Assembly: GCF_036173125.1 (NCBI RefSeq)
Contig: NZ_CP108054.1
Location: 9,555,501 to 9,619,500 of the forward strand
Direction: 5' to 3'
DNA length: 64,000 bases
Source: Streptomyces sp. NBC_00286
GTDB lineage: Bacteria; Actinomycetota; Actinomycetes; Streptomycetales; Streptomycetaceae
Shown: positions 23,899-32,787 of the stretch, one piece after another
How the letters are laid out: each line of letters starts with the position of its first letter
Position numbering within the stretch: position 1 is the stretch's first letter
Notes under the pieces: generated by a model
The model's database searches: none
What the model was told of the DNA's origin: nothing
What the model saw: only the letters and a program-made list of their open reading frames with translations
Position numbers and translations under genes: made by a program

Positions 23899-25086
23899 TT
23901 GCTTCTCAAGGTCGCTGAGTTCCTTCTCGTCGAGGCCGAGCCACTCGCGGTAGACGAGGTGGTTGTCCTGGCCCAGGGCGGGCCCGGTGCGCCAGACCCG
24001 CCCCGGGGCCTGGCGGAAGTGCGGGATGACCGCCTGCATCCGTACGGGGCCCAGGTCGGGATCGTCGACGGTGACGATGTCGCCGCGTTCCGCGTACACG
24101 GGGTCGTCGGCGATGTCCGCGGCGCTGAACACCCGTGAGGCCACCACCTCGTTGCGGGCGAACTCCTCCAGGCACTCGGCGGTCGAGTGCTCCGCCATCC
24201 AGGTGCGCAGTCCCTCGTCCAACTCGCCGCGCCGCGCGTGCTGTTGGCGCGTCGTGGCGAACTCCTCCTCGGGCAGCCCGAGCAGTCGGGCCACATTGCG
24301 CACCGAGCGTGGCGTCGCGGAGGTCACGGTGATCCACTCGTCGTCTCGGGAACGGTAGGTGTTGATCACCGCGGCGGGGGCGACCGCCAGCTGGTTGCCG
24401 GCGCGTTCGGGTACCTCTCCCAGTTGGTCGTGCACGATGACCTGCCATTCGACGAGCCGGAACAGTGGCTCGAAGAGGGCGAGGTCGATCCATTCGCCGT
24501 CGAAGTCGGGGTCGTGGTCCCTGCGGTGGAGGGCGGCGAGTACGGCGTATGCCCCCATCAGGCCGGTCACGGCGTCGCCGTGGGAGAAGCCGGTGTGGAC
24601 GGGTGGGCCGTCGGGGAAGCCAGTCAGGTGTACGACGCCGCTGCGGGCCTCGCCCATCTTGCCGAAGCCTGGGGCGTCGGCCTGCGAGGAGGTTGCTCCG
24701 AAGCCGGAGATCTGGAGCAGTACTGCTTTGGGGTTGATGCGGTGTACGGACTCCCAGTCCAGTTCCCAGGTGCGTAGGCGGCCTGCGCGCAGGGTGACGA
24801 TGATGACGTCTGCCCAGGCGATCAGGCGGTGGGCGACTGAGCGGCCCGCCTCGTGGTGCAGGTCCAGGGTCACCGAGCGCTTGTTGCGGGCGGCGACCTT
24901 GAACCACAGGGGGGTGCCGTCTCGTTGGGGGCCCATTGCTCGGGCGGCGTCGCCGGTGCCGGGGGGTTCTACGTGTACGACGTCTGCGCCCTGGTCGGCG
25001 AGCATCGAGCCGGCCAGGGGGCCGGCTACCACGTGGGCGAACTCTACGACCTTCAGCCCTCGTAGTTGGCCCTGTCCGCCGGTCAT
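23887..25086 (-). CDS. CaiB/BaiF-family (type III) CoA-transferase
   Basis: The 399-residue protein has the class III fold: GLKVVEFAHVVAGPLAGSMLADQGADVVHVEPP at the N-terminus, RNKRSVTLDLH, GMGARSG-like GKMGEARSGVVHLTG, and the catalytic Asp in FSHGDAVTGLMGAYAVLAAL. It transfers CoA between organic acids. ATG 25086 follows AAGGGAGAG; the longer frame to 25182 reads through non-homologous sequence. With the CitE-like lyase next to it and a CitMHS importer nearby, a succinyl-CoA:citramalate or malate transferase role is plausible but not proven. Confidence 0.9.
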   Translation of the reverse strand: MTGGQGQLRGLKVVEFAHVVAGPLAGSMLADQGADVVHVEPPGTGDAARAMGPQRDGTPLWFKVAARNKRSVTLDLHHEAGRSVAHRLIAWADVIIVTLRAGRLRTWELDWESVHRINPKAVLLQISGFGATSSQADAPGFGKMGEARSGVVHLTGFPDGPPVHTGFSHGDAVTGLMGAYAVLAALHRRDHDPDFDGEWIDLALFEPLFRLVEWQVIVHDQLGEVPERAGNQLAVAPAAVINTYRSRDDEWITVTSATPRSVRNVARLLGLPEEEFATTRQQHARRGELDEGLRTWMAEHSTAECLEEFARNEVVASRVFSAADIADDPVYAERGDIVTVDDPDLGPVRMQAVIPHFRQAPGRVWRTGPALGQDNHLVYREWLGLDEKELSDLEKQGVV

Positions 25087-25284
25087 CCGCTCTCCCTTGT
25101 TGGGTCTCGGGGAATCAGCGTGCCGAAGCGGAGAAATGCTTGTCCAGCAAAGGAAGCCGATCAATCCATGCGGGTTGTGCATGAATGGGGGTTGTTTTCG
25201 CCCCCGCCGCCCCTTCCCGTCCCGTCCCGTTCCTGGGGCTGCGCCCCAGACCCCCTGATCGGGTTCGTACCCGGGTGCGGGTTC

Positions 25285-25317
25285 GTTGTGGCTGGTCGCG
25301 CAGTTCCCCGCGCCCCT
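25285..25317. repeat. Dispersed Streptomyces intergenic repeat, copy A
   Basis: A 33-bp core beginning GTTGTGGCTGGTCGCG and ending CCCCGCGCCCCT is identical to the core at 55167-55199. Both copies are preceded by a GGGCTGCGCCC hairpin and a run of C. It lies downstream of the CoA-transferase unit's promoter and after the LysR stop, in non-coding DNA. Confidence 0.8.
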
Positions 25318-25375
25318 TACGGGGCCCGTAGGGGAGCCGCAAGTTGATACAGGACCGCGTCCCTTATGGGGCGCG

Positions 25376-26302
25376 CTACTCCGACCATACGACCCCGTCC
25401 GGCAACTCGTGGCCCTGGGCTCGTAGTGCGTCCAGGGTTTCCAGGAGGTGATGGGCCGCTCTTGGGAGGGTTCGGCGGGCTCGTAGGGCTATGTCCAGGC
25501 GGCGGTCGATCACGGGGGCGATGAGGGGGCGGCAGGTTACCTGGGCTGTGCCTGTTAGGGGCAGGACCAGGGCCGGAAGGGCCGACACTCCCAGGCCTGC
25601 TGCTACCAGGCCGCCTACCGTGGCGATGCTGCCTGCCTCTGCCGCCGGTTCCGCGTGGGCGTCTACCTGGGCGAAGGCTGCGTCGGTGAGTCTTCGGACG
25701 CTTGAGTCGCGGCCCACCGCGAGGAAGGGTTCGCGGGCCAGGTCTTCCCAGGTGACCTCGGGGTGCTCGGTGAGTGGGTGGTGTGGCGGGAGTACCGCCA
25801 CGAAACGGTCGTGTACCAGCGGGCGTTGCTCAAGTTGGTCCGACGGTCTGCCCACCGTGGTGATCGCGAAGTCCGCGTCGCCGGTCAGGACCCGGTCCAG
25901 TACCGAGCGCTCCAGGCCGTCGAGGATGCGTACGGCCACCTGCGGGTGCTGCGTGCGGAATTGGGAGATCACCTGCGGCAGCAGCACGGCGGCTACGGAC
26001 GGCAGGGTGGCCACCGCTACCGTTCCCGACTCGCCCAGCAGGAAGCGTCGTAGTTCCTTCATGCCGGCTTGATGCGCGTTCACGATCTGCTCGGCTATGC
26101 GCAGGGCCTCGACGCCCGCGGCGGTCAACTGCACGTTGCGCGTGTCGCGTTCGAGCAACTGCGCGCCGAGCAGTCGCTCAAGATCCGCCACGGCACGGCT
26201 GAGCGACGACTGCGATACGTGCATCTGTGCGGCGGCGGCGGTGAAGCTCGACGCCCGGGCGACGGCCGCGTAGGCCGCGAGTTGGCGCAAGGTGGCATCC
26301 AT
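25376..26302 (-). CDS. LysR-family regulator divergent from the CitMHS gene
   Basis: The 308-residue protein has the LysR HTH (LRQLAAYAAVARASSFTAAAAQMHVSQSSLSRAVADLERLLGAQL) and a two-lobed effector domain ending in LPLTGTAQVTCRPLIAPVI. Start ATG 26302 matches the family N-terminus; no clear SD precedes it, and an upstream start at 26377 is possible. It is transcribed away from the citrate-type transporter, the usual LysR arrangement, so it probably activates that gene and perhaps the CoA-transferase/lyase genes on its own strand in response to the imported acid. Confidence 0.92.
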   Translation of the reverse strand: MDATLRQLAAYAAVARASSFTAAAAQMHVSQSSLSRAVADLERLLGAQLLERDTRNVQLTAAGVEALRIAEQIVNAHQAGMKELRRFLLGESGTVAVATLPSVAAVLLPQVISQFRTQHPQVAVRILDGLERSVLDRVLTGDADFAITTVGRPSDQLEQRPLVHDRFVAVLPPHHPLTEHPEVTWEDLAREPFLAVGRDSSVRRLTDAAFAQVDAHAEPAAEAGSIATVGGLVAAGLGVSALPALVLPLTGTAQVTCRPLIAPVIDRRLDIALRARRTLPRAAHHLLETLDALRAQGHELPDGVVWSE

Positions 26303-26323
26303 GGCCGGAGGATAGGCGGTTGC

Positions 26324-26342
26324 CTCCGCAATTGATGCGGAG
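26324..26342. promoter_or_regulatory. LysR-type inverted repeat in the divergent promoter
   Basis: CTCCGCA and TGCGGAG form a perfect 7-bp inverted repeat around ATTGA. It lies 22 bp upstream of the LysR start and about 140 bp before the transporter gene, where LysR proteins normally bind. Confidence 0.55.
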
Positions 26343-26478
26343 ATCGCATGAGTTGATCCCGGTTCGATGCTGGACACCGATCTGTTGCCGCTCGGAAACT
26401 CTCCCGCGACAGACCGATGCTCCAGGCCCTCGTTTTCCCGCCGCCAGGAGCCGTACTCCGAGAAAGCGAGCCGACTCC

Positions 26479-27837
26479 ATGCTGGCAGCCCTGGGCTTCA
26501 CCACGATCGGCCTCTTCTTGTTGCTGACCATGACCAAGCGCGTCTCGGTCCTGGTCGCCCTGGTTCTGCTCCCGGTGCTTGCGGCACTGGCCGGCGGCTT
26601 CGGTGGCGAGTTGGGCGATCTGATCCTGGAGGGGCTGACCACGGTGGCCCCCACAGGCATCATGATCGCCTTCGCCGTCCTGTACTTCAGCCTGATGGTG
26701 GACGCGGGCCTCTTCGATCCGTTGATCGGCGGCATCCTGCGGGTGGCGGGGGGCGACCCGCTGCGCATCACGGTCGGCACGGCCGTACTCACGATGTGCG
26801 TGGCGCTGGACGGTGACGGAGCGTCGACGTTCCTCATCACCGTCTCCGCCCTACTGCCCGTCTACAAGCGGCTCGGCATGAGCCCGCTGGTGCTGTCCGG
26901 AGTCGTCTGCCTGGGCGCGGGAGTCATGAACATGATTCCCTGGGGCGGTCCGACCGTACGGGCCATGGCGGCGCTGAAGCTGGAGAGTTCGGAGGTCTTC
27001 ACGCCGGTTCTGCCCGCGATGGGGTTCGGTATCGCGTGGGTGCTGGTGGCCTCGTATCTGATCGGCCGTCGGGAGCGTCGCCGCCTCGGTCAGCTCGACG
27101 CGAAGGACCCCGCCGACCCCACGGAGGGCGGCGTCGAGGGCCGTACGGAAGCGGACGCGCGTCCTGCGGTGGGCACGGGGGACGGGCCGGGAACCGTCCG
27201 TGTACCGGCGCCCGCCCGGCCCTGGCTGACCGTGTTCAACCTGGTGCTGACCATCGCTCTCCTCGTGAGCCTGATCCTCGAAGTGATGCCGCTCCCCGTG
27301 CTGTTCGTGCTCGGCTTCGCCATCGCCATGCTGGTCAACCACCCCACGTGGGAGCGGCAGCAGGCTCTGCTGGACAAGCACGCCAAGAGCGTGGTCCTGG
27401 TCACGACGATGATCTTCGCGGCCGGTGTGCTGACCGGTGTCCTCACCGGCACAAAGATGATCGACTCGATGGCCGAGTCGCTCGTGAACGTCATCCCGGA
27501 CGGGCTCGGTGGGCATCTGCCCGTCCTGGTGGCCGTCACGTCCATGCCGCTGAGCCTGGTCTTCACCCCGGACGCCTACTACTTCGGGGTACTCCCGGTC
27601 CTCGGCGAGACCGCCGACGGCTTCGGTGTGCCGCCGGCCGAGGTCGCCCGGGCCGCCATCCTCGGCCAGATGACGACAGGGTTCCCGCTCAGCCCGCTCA
27701 CCGCCTCCACCTTCATCCTCGTCGGCATGAGCGGCGTACAACTTGGCGAGCACCAGCGCTTCATCTTCCGCTGGGCCTTCGCCACCACCCTGGTCATGAC
27801 CGTCGGCGCGCTCATCACCGGCGCCTTCTCCCTCTGA
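26479..27837 (+). CDS. CitMHS-family citrate:metal/H+ symporter
   Basis: The 452-residue membrane protein has about 12 hydrophobic segments and CitMHS blocks: LALGFTTI-like start, DAGLFDPLIGGILRVAGGDPLRITVGTAVLT, ALDGDGASTFLITVSALLPVYKRLGMSP, MNMIPWGGPTVRAM, and FTPDAYYFGVLPVL. CitM proteins import citrate or related tricarboxylates complexed with a divalent metal. A hydrophilic central loop (about residues 205-255) separates two halves. ATG 26479 follows GAGAAAGCGAG. It is divergent from LysR and about 1.4 kb from the CoA-transferase gene, which suggests a small uptake and breakdown regulon for citrate-like acids. Confidence 0.93.
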   Translation: MLAALGFTTIGLFLLLTMTKRVSVLVALVLLPVLAALAGGFGGELGDLILEGLTTVAPTGIMIAFAVLYFSLMVDAGLFDPLIGGILRVAGGDPLRITVGTAVLTMCVALDGDGASTFLITVSALLPVYKRLGMSPLVLSGVVCLGAGVMNMIPWGGPTVRAMAALKLESSEVFTPVLPAMGFGIAWVLVASYLIGRRERRRLGQLDAKDPADPTEGGVEGRTEADARPAVGTGDGPGTVRVPAPARPWLTVFNLVLTIALLVSLILEVMPLPVLFVLGFAIAMLVNHPTWERQQALLDKHAKSVVLVTTMIFAAGVLTGVLTGTKMIDSMAESLVNVIPDGLGGHLPVLVAVTSMPLSLVFTPDAYYFGVLPVLGETADGFGVPPAEVARAAILGQMTTGFPLSPLTASTFILVGMSGVQLGEHQRFIFRWAFATTLVMTVGALITGAFSL

Positions 27838-27873
27838 CCCCCCTTTGGACCCGGTGCCAAGGAGCGCGTGCGC

Positions 27874-29439
27874 ATGAACCCACAGCGAGACAATCGGTGG
27901 CTGTCCCGGCGAACCCTGTGCTCCCTGGGCCTCACGGTGCCCCTGGCCGCCGTACTGCCCTCACCGGCAGGCGCCGCGAGCGGGCCCGGACTCCCGCCCG
28001 ACCCCTTCTTCGCCTACGACCGCCCCGCCCAGTACGAGGTCGTACGCGAGGACGTCAAGGTGCCCCTGCGCGACGGCAGTTACCTGGTAGGCCAGTTGTA
28101 CCGGCCGGGAACCTCCGCCGGACGGCCCGCGGTCGGCACCTTCCCCGGCATCGTGTACGAGTACACGGCGTACGCGGAGAGCGCCGAGGCCTTCGGCGAA
28201 GGCGCCGCCTACTTCGTGCGCCGTGGCTACAACGCCCTCGTCTGTCAGGTTCGGGGATCGGGCGAATCGCCGGGCACCGTCGACGCGTTCAGTCCTCAGG
28301 AGCAGCGCGACAACTTCGACGTCATCGAGTGGCTCGCCCGTCACCCCGCCTCCACCGGGCGCATCGGCCAGATGGGCGTGAGCTACGGCGGCCACACCAC
28401 GCTCCTGGCTGCCGTGAACCGACCGCCCCACCTGAAGGCAGTCATCCCGGTCAACGGCATCCATGACTGGTACGAGAACACCATCTACCGAGGCGGCATC
28501 TACTCCCCGCGCATCCGCGAATGGCAGCAGACGGTGGCCCCCGGCACGCTCCGCACCTACGCCGAGCACCCCCTCTACGACGACTACTGGCGGGGCCGCA
28601 GCGTGATGTCCCGCTGGGAGAACCTCACCGTCCCCACGCTCGAGATCAACGGCTGGTACGACCGCTACCGCGACGGCATGGTGAAGAACTACCGGGCCCG
28701 CCCGCACAACGTCTGGATGGTGTCCGGGCCCTGGGAGCACGGCGCGCCCGAAGGTCAGTACGCGGGGATCGGCAGTGGCGCCTATCTCGCCTGGTGGGAC
28801 CACTGGCTGGCCCGCGACCGACGCGCGCCGCTGCCGGCCACCCACGTCACTTCCTACGAAGTGCCCGGTCCCGGAGCGGGCAAGGGCTGGCAGCAGTTCG
28901 AGCAGTGGCCACCGCGCGACGCCCGGGAGCTCACTCTCCGACTCGGACGGAACGGAACACTGCACCCTGGAGCGGCAGCCCCCCGCGTGGCGGCATTCGA
29001 CGTCAACACCGGCACCGCACCCCCGGCGGAGCATCAGCAACTGCGCTTCAGCACAGCCCCGTTGCGCCACGACCTGGTGCTCGCGGGAGACGCTCTGGCC
29101 GACATCCGCGCCTCGTTCACCGCCGCCGACGGCAACATCGCGGCCGTGATGTACGACCAGGCGCCCGACGGCACCAGCACCCGGATCACGGAGGGCTGGC
29201 TCAAGGCGAGCCACCGCCACACGCACACCCGGCTGTCCCCGGTGAAGCCGGGAACCACGTACGCACTCGGTGTGCACATCTGGCCGGTGCACTACCGGCT
29301 CGCCGCCGGCCACCGGCTGACGCTGCGCGTTTCCAGCGACGACTATCCGCAGATCGACTCCGACGTACCCGCGGGCCGGGTCTCCGTGCGGACCGGCGCG
29401 GCCGGCTCCACGCTGCGTCTCACGGTCAGGACGCGCTGA
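27874..29439 (+). CDS. Exported CocE/NonD-family alpha/beta hydrolase
   Basis: The 521-residue protein begins with a Tat-like signal (WLSRRTLCSLGLTVPLAAVLP, cleavage near AGA-AS). The hydrolase domain has the nucleophile Ser in GQMGVSYGGHTT, the Asp region INGWYDRYRDGMV, and the His in SGPWEHGAPEG. The last 150 residues are the jelly-roll domain of X-Pro dipeptidyl-peptidase/CocE proteins (LRLTVRTR end). It probably cuts esters or peptides outside the cell. ATG 27874 is preferred over GTG 27868 because AAGGAG is 9 nt upstream. It follows the transporter gene by 36 bp and could be co-transcribed. Confidence 0.88.
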   Translation: MNPQRDNRWLSRRTLCSLGLTVPLAAVLPSPAGAASGPGLPPDPFFAYDRPAQYEVVREDVKVPLRDGSYLVGQLYRPGTSAGRPAVGTFPGIVYEYTAYAESAEAFGEGAAYFVRRGYNALVCQVRGSGESPGTVDAFSPQEQRDNFDVIEWLARHPASTGRIGQMGVSYGGHTTLLAAVNRPPHLKAVIPVNGIHDWYENTIYRGGIYSPRIREWQQTVAPGTLRTYAEHPLYDDYWRGRSVMSRWENLTVPTLEINGWYDRYRDGMVKNYRARPHNVWMVSGPWEHGAPEGQYAGIGSGAYLAWWDHWLARDRRAPLPATHVTSYEVPGPGAGKGWQQFEQWPPRDARELTLRLGRNGTLHPGAAAPRVAAFDVNTGTAPPAEHQQLRFSTAPLRHDLVLAGDALADIRASFTAADGNIAAVMYDQAPDGTSTRITEGWLKASHRHTHTRLSPVKPGTTYALGVHIWPVHYRLAAGHRLTLRVSSDDYPQIDSDVPAGRVSVRTGAAGSTLRLTVRTR

Positions 29440-29501
29440 GGCTCTAGCACCGGCCGACCGGATACGGCACTATGTCGGCCCGAACCACGAGGATCACCAG
29501 C

Positions 29502-29523
29502 GTTGGCGTCGCCGATCGCCAAC
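29502..29523. promoter_or_regulatory. Inverted repeat upstream of PI-PLC gene
   Basis: GTTGGCG and CGCCAAC pair around an 8-nt spacer, 68 bp before the PI-PLC start and 63 bp after the hydrolase stop. It could be a terminator for the hydrolase gene or an operator for PI-PLC. Confidence 0.4.
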
Positions 29524-29590
29524 TGTGCGGCCGTGTACCGGAATTGATCGGTATGCGGCCGCACCCTCGTGCAGCGGAAAGGACCCCCCC

Positions 29591-30964
29591 ATGCTCCGGA
29601 ACCGTCGCCCCCTGCTCGCCGCCACCACCGCGGGCGCGGCGCTGGCCACCGTCTTCGTCGCCCCCTCGTCCGCCCCCGCCGCCGAAGTCCCGGGCGTCGG
29701 CGCGTACTACGTCCAGAGCGCGACCACGGGGCTGAACGCGGCCGACAGCGGGGGAGCGGTCGTCCAGCGCAACCCCAAGGGCAACGAGGACCGGCAGCAG
29801 TGGACGCTCCGGCCCAGCGGTGCCTCGTATGTGCTGGAGAGCACGGATACGGCGGGCAGTTGTCTGGGCCGCTCGGGCGATCAGGCCCGTACCGTCGGCT
29901 GCGCGAGCGCCGACGCCCCCTGGGAGGTGAGACCGAACGGAGCCGACCAGTACCGGCTCAAAGTCCCCGGCGCCGAGCGCTACTTGACGGTCGGTGCCAA
30001 GCCCTCCGGGGCCAACTACCCCGCCCAGCTTGCCGTGGGCCCGGCGGGCGGACTGGCCAACTGGTACCTCACCCCGGTGACCTCACCGACCGCTCCCATG
30101 CCGCCGCCCGACCAACGCACCCTGGACCAGGTCACGTTCCTCACCTCGCACAACGCGTACGCGAACGGTGTCGACGGCGGCTTCGCCCCGCCCTTCGTGA
30201 ACCTCGTGCCGAACCAGACCCGCGGCATCAACCAGCAACTCACCGACGGCGTACGCGGGTTCATGCTGGACATCCACCAGACGCCGGACGGCGCGATCCT
30301 GTGCCACAACAGTTGCACGCTCGTCGGCAGCCCGGTCGCGCTGTGGGTCGACCTGCAGCGCATGGTGGACTTCCTGAAGCAGAACCCGAGTCAGTTCATC
30401 ACCGTGTTCCTCGAGGACTACGTCGATCCTGGCGTCCTGCGCGGTGAACTGGCCCGCGTGAACGGCCTGTCCGACGTCCTCTACCGCCCGGACCAGACCG
30501 GCGTACGCACCAACGGCTGGCCGCGGATGGCGGACCTGATCGCCGACAACGACCGCCTGCTCATCTTCAGCGACCACAGCCGCTCCGCCGACCAGGCCGC
30601 AGGCCTCACCCGGGACAGCTTCGGCGTGATGTACCAGCGTGAGTGGACCGTCGAGAACTACTGGACCATGGGATCCGGCCTCGGTAGCTCCGACTGGTCC
30701 TGCCACAGCCGCTGGTACGACGCCAACACCAACATCCCGCTGACCCGCACGGCGCCGCCCTTCCGCCCGCTCTTCGTCATGAACCACTTCCGCGACGTAC
30801 CGATCGCGGGCACGGCAACAACCGACAACACCAAACTCACCGACCGCGCCCAGCGGTTCTGCCAGCCGGCCGCCCGCAAGAAGCCCAACTTCCTCGCGGT
30901 GGACCGCTACGACCTCGGCTCGCCTGCGTCGGCGGTGGCCACCTTGAACTCGTATACGTATTAA
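29591..30964 (+). CDS. Secreted phosphatidylinositol-specific phospholipase C
   Basis: The 457-residue protein has a Sec signal peptide (to about APAA-EV), an N-terminal ricin/RICIN-like beta-trefoil segment of about 120 residues with WTL and WYLTP repeats, and a PI-PLC X domain. The two catalytic histidines are seen in LTSHNAYA and ILCHNSC. Later blocks are VFLEDYVDPG and DRLLIFSDH. It should cleave PI or glycosyl-PI lipids outside the cell. ATG 29591 follows AAAGGA. It is convergent with the dienelactone hydrolase gene with only 6 bp between stops. Confidence 0.88.
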   Translation: MLRNRRPLLAATTAGAALATVFVAPSSAPAAEVPGVGAYYVQSATTGLNAADSGGAVVQRNPKGNEDRQQWTLRPSGASYVLESTDTAGSCLGRSGDQARTVGCASADAPWEVRPNGADQYRLKVPGAERYLTVGAKPSGANYPAQLAVGPAGGLANWYLTPVTSPTAPMPPPDQRTLDQVTFLTSHNAYANGVDGGFAPPFVNLVPNQTRGINQQLTDGVRGFMLDIHQTPDGAILCHNSCTLVGSPVALWVDLQRMVDFLKQNPSQFITVFLEDYVDPGVLRGELARVNGLSDVLYRPDQTGVRTNGWPRMADLIADNDRLLIFSDHSRSADQAAGLTRDSFGVMYQREWTVENYWTMGSGLGSSDWSCHSRWYDANTNIPLTRTAPPFRPLFVMNHFRDVPIAGTATTDNTKLTDRAQRFCQPAARKKPNFLAVDRYDLGSPASAVATLNSYTY

Positions 30965-30970
30965 GGGACT

Positions 30971-31681
30971 TCAGCCCAGCCGGGCGTGCAGGAACTCGAC
31001 GGTACTGCTCCAGGCCAGGGCTGCCGACTCGGGGTCGTAGACCTCGGGGCGGCCGTCGTTGAAGAAGGCGTGGTCGGCGGGGTAGACGCGGAGGTCGGGG
31101 GTGATGCCGGACTGCTGCCGGATCGTCTCGCGGAGGGTGTCGAGGCTCTCGGCCGGGATGGCGGCGTCGCGTTCGCCATAGTGGCCGAGGACCTCGGCTT
31201 TGAGGCCCGAGAAGTCGGGGAGTTCGCCGCGGATGACGCCGTAGAAGGGAACCGCAGCGCTCACGCGCGGGTCGACGGCGGCCTGGTAGAGGACGAAGCC
31301 GCCGCCCATGCAGAAGCCGACCGAGCCGACGGAGTCCGAGGTGACCGCGTCGAGCGAGAGCAGATGGTCGACCGCGCCGGAGAGCAGCTCGACGCCGCGG
31401 GAGACCGGCAGGTCCTGCATCATGCGCAGGGCCTCGCCGCTGTCGTGCGCGACATTCCCGCCGTACAGGTCGGGAGCGAGCGCCACGAAACCCTCCGCCG
31501 CCAGCCGGTCGGCGACATCCGCTATGTGGTCGGTCAGGCCCCACCACTCCTGGATGACGATCACGCCCGGGCCCTGACCCGACGGGGGCAGCGCCAGATA
31601 GCCGTGCGCGGTGGTCCCGGCACTCGGGAAGGTCACGTTCTGATGGGCGGGAGCCCCGGTCGGCCTGGGTGTCTCGGACAT
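30971..31681 (-). CDS. Dienelactone hydrolase family protein
   Basis: The 236-residue protein has the DLH alpha/beta fold: GPGVIVIQEWWGLTDHIADVADRLA, the nucleophile Cys in VGFCMGGGFVLYQA, Asp in YGERDAAIP, and His in YPADHAFFNDGRP. The Cys-Asp-His triad is complete. The family hydrolyses dienelactones in aromatic breakdown, but many members have other ester substrates. It is followed on the same strand by nothing and preceded by a LysR gene ending 86 bp upstream, on the same strand. Confidence 0.92.
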   Translation of the reverse strand: MSETPRPTGAPAHQNVTFPSAGTTAHGYLALPPSGQGPGVIVIQEWWGLTDHIADVADRLAAEGFVALAPDLYGGNVAHDSGEALRMMQDLPVSRGVELLSGAVDHLLSLDAVTSDSVGSVGFCMGGGFVLYQAAVDPRVSAAVPFYGVIRGELPDFSGLKAEVLGHYGERDAAIPAESLDTLRETIRQQSGITPDLRVYPADHAFFNDGRPEVYDPESAALAWSSTVEFLHARLG

Positions 31682-31767
31682 GGTGCGTCACTCCTGTCAC
31701 TCGATCTTGCCCCCAGCATGCAGGAGGCGTACGAAGCGACAGTGGGCGGGCCCCTGCCCGGGCGGGC

Positions 31768-32667
31768 TCACGTCCCCTCAGCCGTGGCCTCCGATTCGAG
31801 CACTTCCATCAGCGCCCGCGCGGCCGGGCTGGTCGCGTCCGGCGGCGGAAGCATGGCGACCGTCTCGTACGAGGTCTCGGCGGCGTCCTTCAGCGGGAGT
31901 GCGGTGAGGGCCGACGCCTCGCGCTTATGGCCGAAGTGGCGTGGTACGACCGCGATGCCGAGGCCCTCTTGGACCAGATCGAGGAGGCTGTGTACGTCGT
32001 TGACCTCGAGGGCGACCGTGCGGTGCACGCCCGCTGCCGCGAAGGCCGAGTCCGTGGTGCGCCGGGGGCCCCAGTCGGGGTGGAAGTCGACGAAGTCCTC
32101 GCCGCCCAGTTCCTGAGGCGTGACCGCGCCGCCCTCCGCCAGTCGGTGCGCGGGATGACACAGCACGGTCATCGGCTCGCTGGTCAGGGGCAGACAGCGG
32201 AGCTGGTCGGTGTCGGCCTGCGTAGTCACCGCGAAGGCCAGGTCGAGGCGGCCGGCCGCGACCTCCTCGGCCAGCGCGCCGGACCCCGCCTGCCGCAGCC
32301 GTATCTCGACATCGGGGTGGCGCCGCCGGAACGCGGCGAGCAGCGGGGCCACGCACACTCCGGCGATGCACTGTTCGGTGCCCAGGGAGAGGGTGCCGCG
32401 GAGCACGCCCTGTACGGCGGCCACGGCGTCCCGGGCCGCCCTGACCTGGGCGAGGATCCGCTCGGCCTCGGTCAGCAGGGCGCGACCGGCCTCCGTGAGC
32501 GTGACGCGGCGGGTGGTGCGGACGAACAGCGGGGCCCGCAGCTCACGTTCCAGGGCGCGGATCGAGGCGGACAGGCCCGACTGCGACACCATCAGCCGCT
32601 CCGCGGCACGGGTGAAATGCTGGTCCTCGGCGACGGCGACGAAATGCTGTAGGTGGCGCAGTTCCAT
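31768..32667 (-). CDS. LysR-family transcriptional regulator
   Basis: The 299-residue protein has a typical LysR HTH ([42 protein letters not shown]) and effector lobes ([45 protein letters not shown]). It is divergent from an aldo/keto reductase gene 120 bp away, which it likely controls. The dienelactone hydrolase gene downstream on its own strand may be co-transcribed. Start ATG 32667 fits the family N-terminus exactly. Confidence 0.93.
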   Translation of the reverse strand: MELRHLQHFVAVAEDQHFTRAAERLMVSQSGLSASIRALERELRAPLFVRTTRRVTLTEAGRALLTEAERILAQVRAARDAVAAVQGVLRGTLSLGTEQCIAGVCVAPLLAAFRRRHPDVEIRLRQAGSGALAEEVAAGRLDLAFAVTTQADTDQLRCLPLTSEPMTVLCHPAHRLAEGGAVTPQELGGEDFVDFHPDWGPRRTTDSAFAAAGVHRTVALEVNDVHSLLDLVQEGLGIAVVPRHFGHKREASALTALPLKDAAETSYETVAMLPPPDATSPAARALMEVLESEATAEGT

Positions 32668-32787
32668 GATTGAGAAGCGTATCCGCTGAATTCCATCCGA
32701 TTCTTCTGTTGGACCACTGCTCGGTGCCCGCGCGAGAGTAGAGCCGTCTTTGCCCTTTTCCTTCCTTCCCGGCCCAATGGAGTACGC

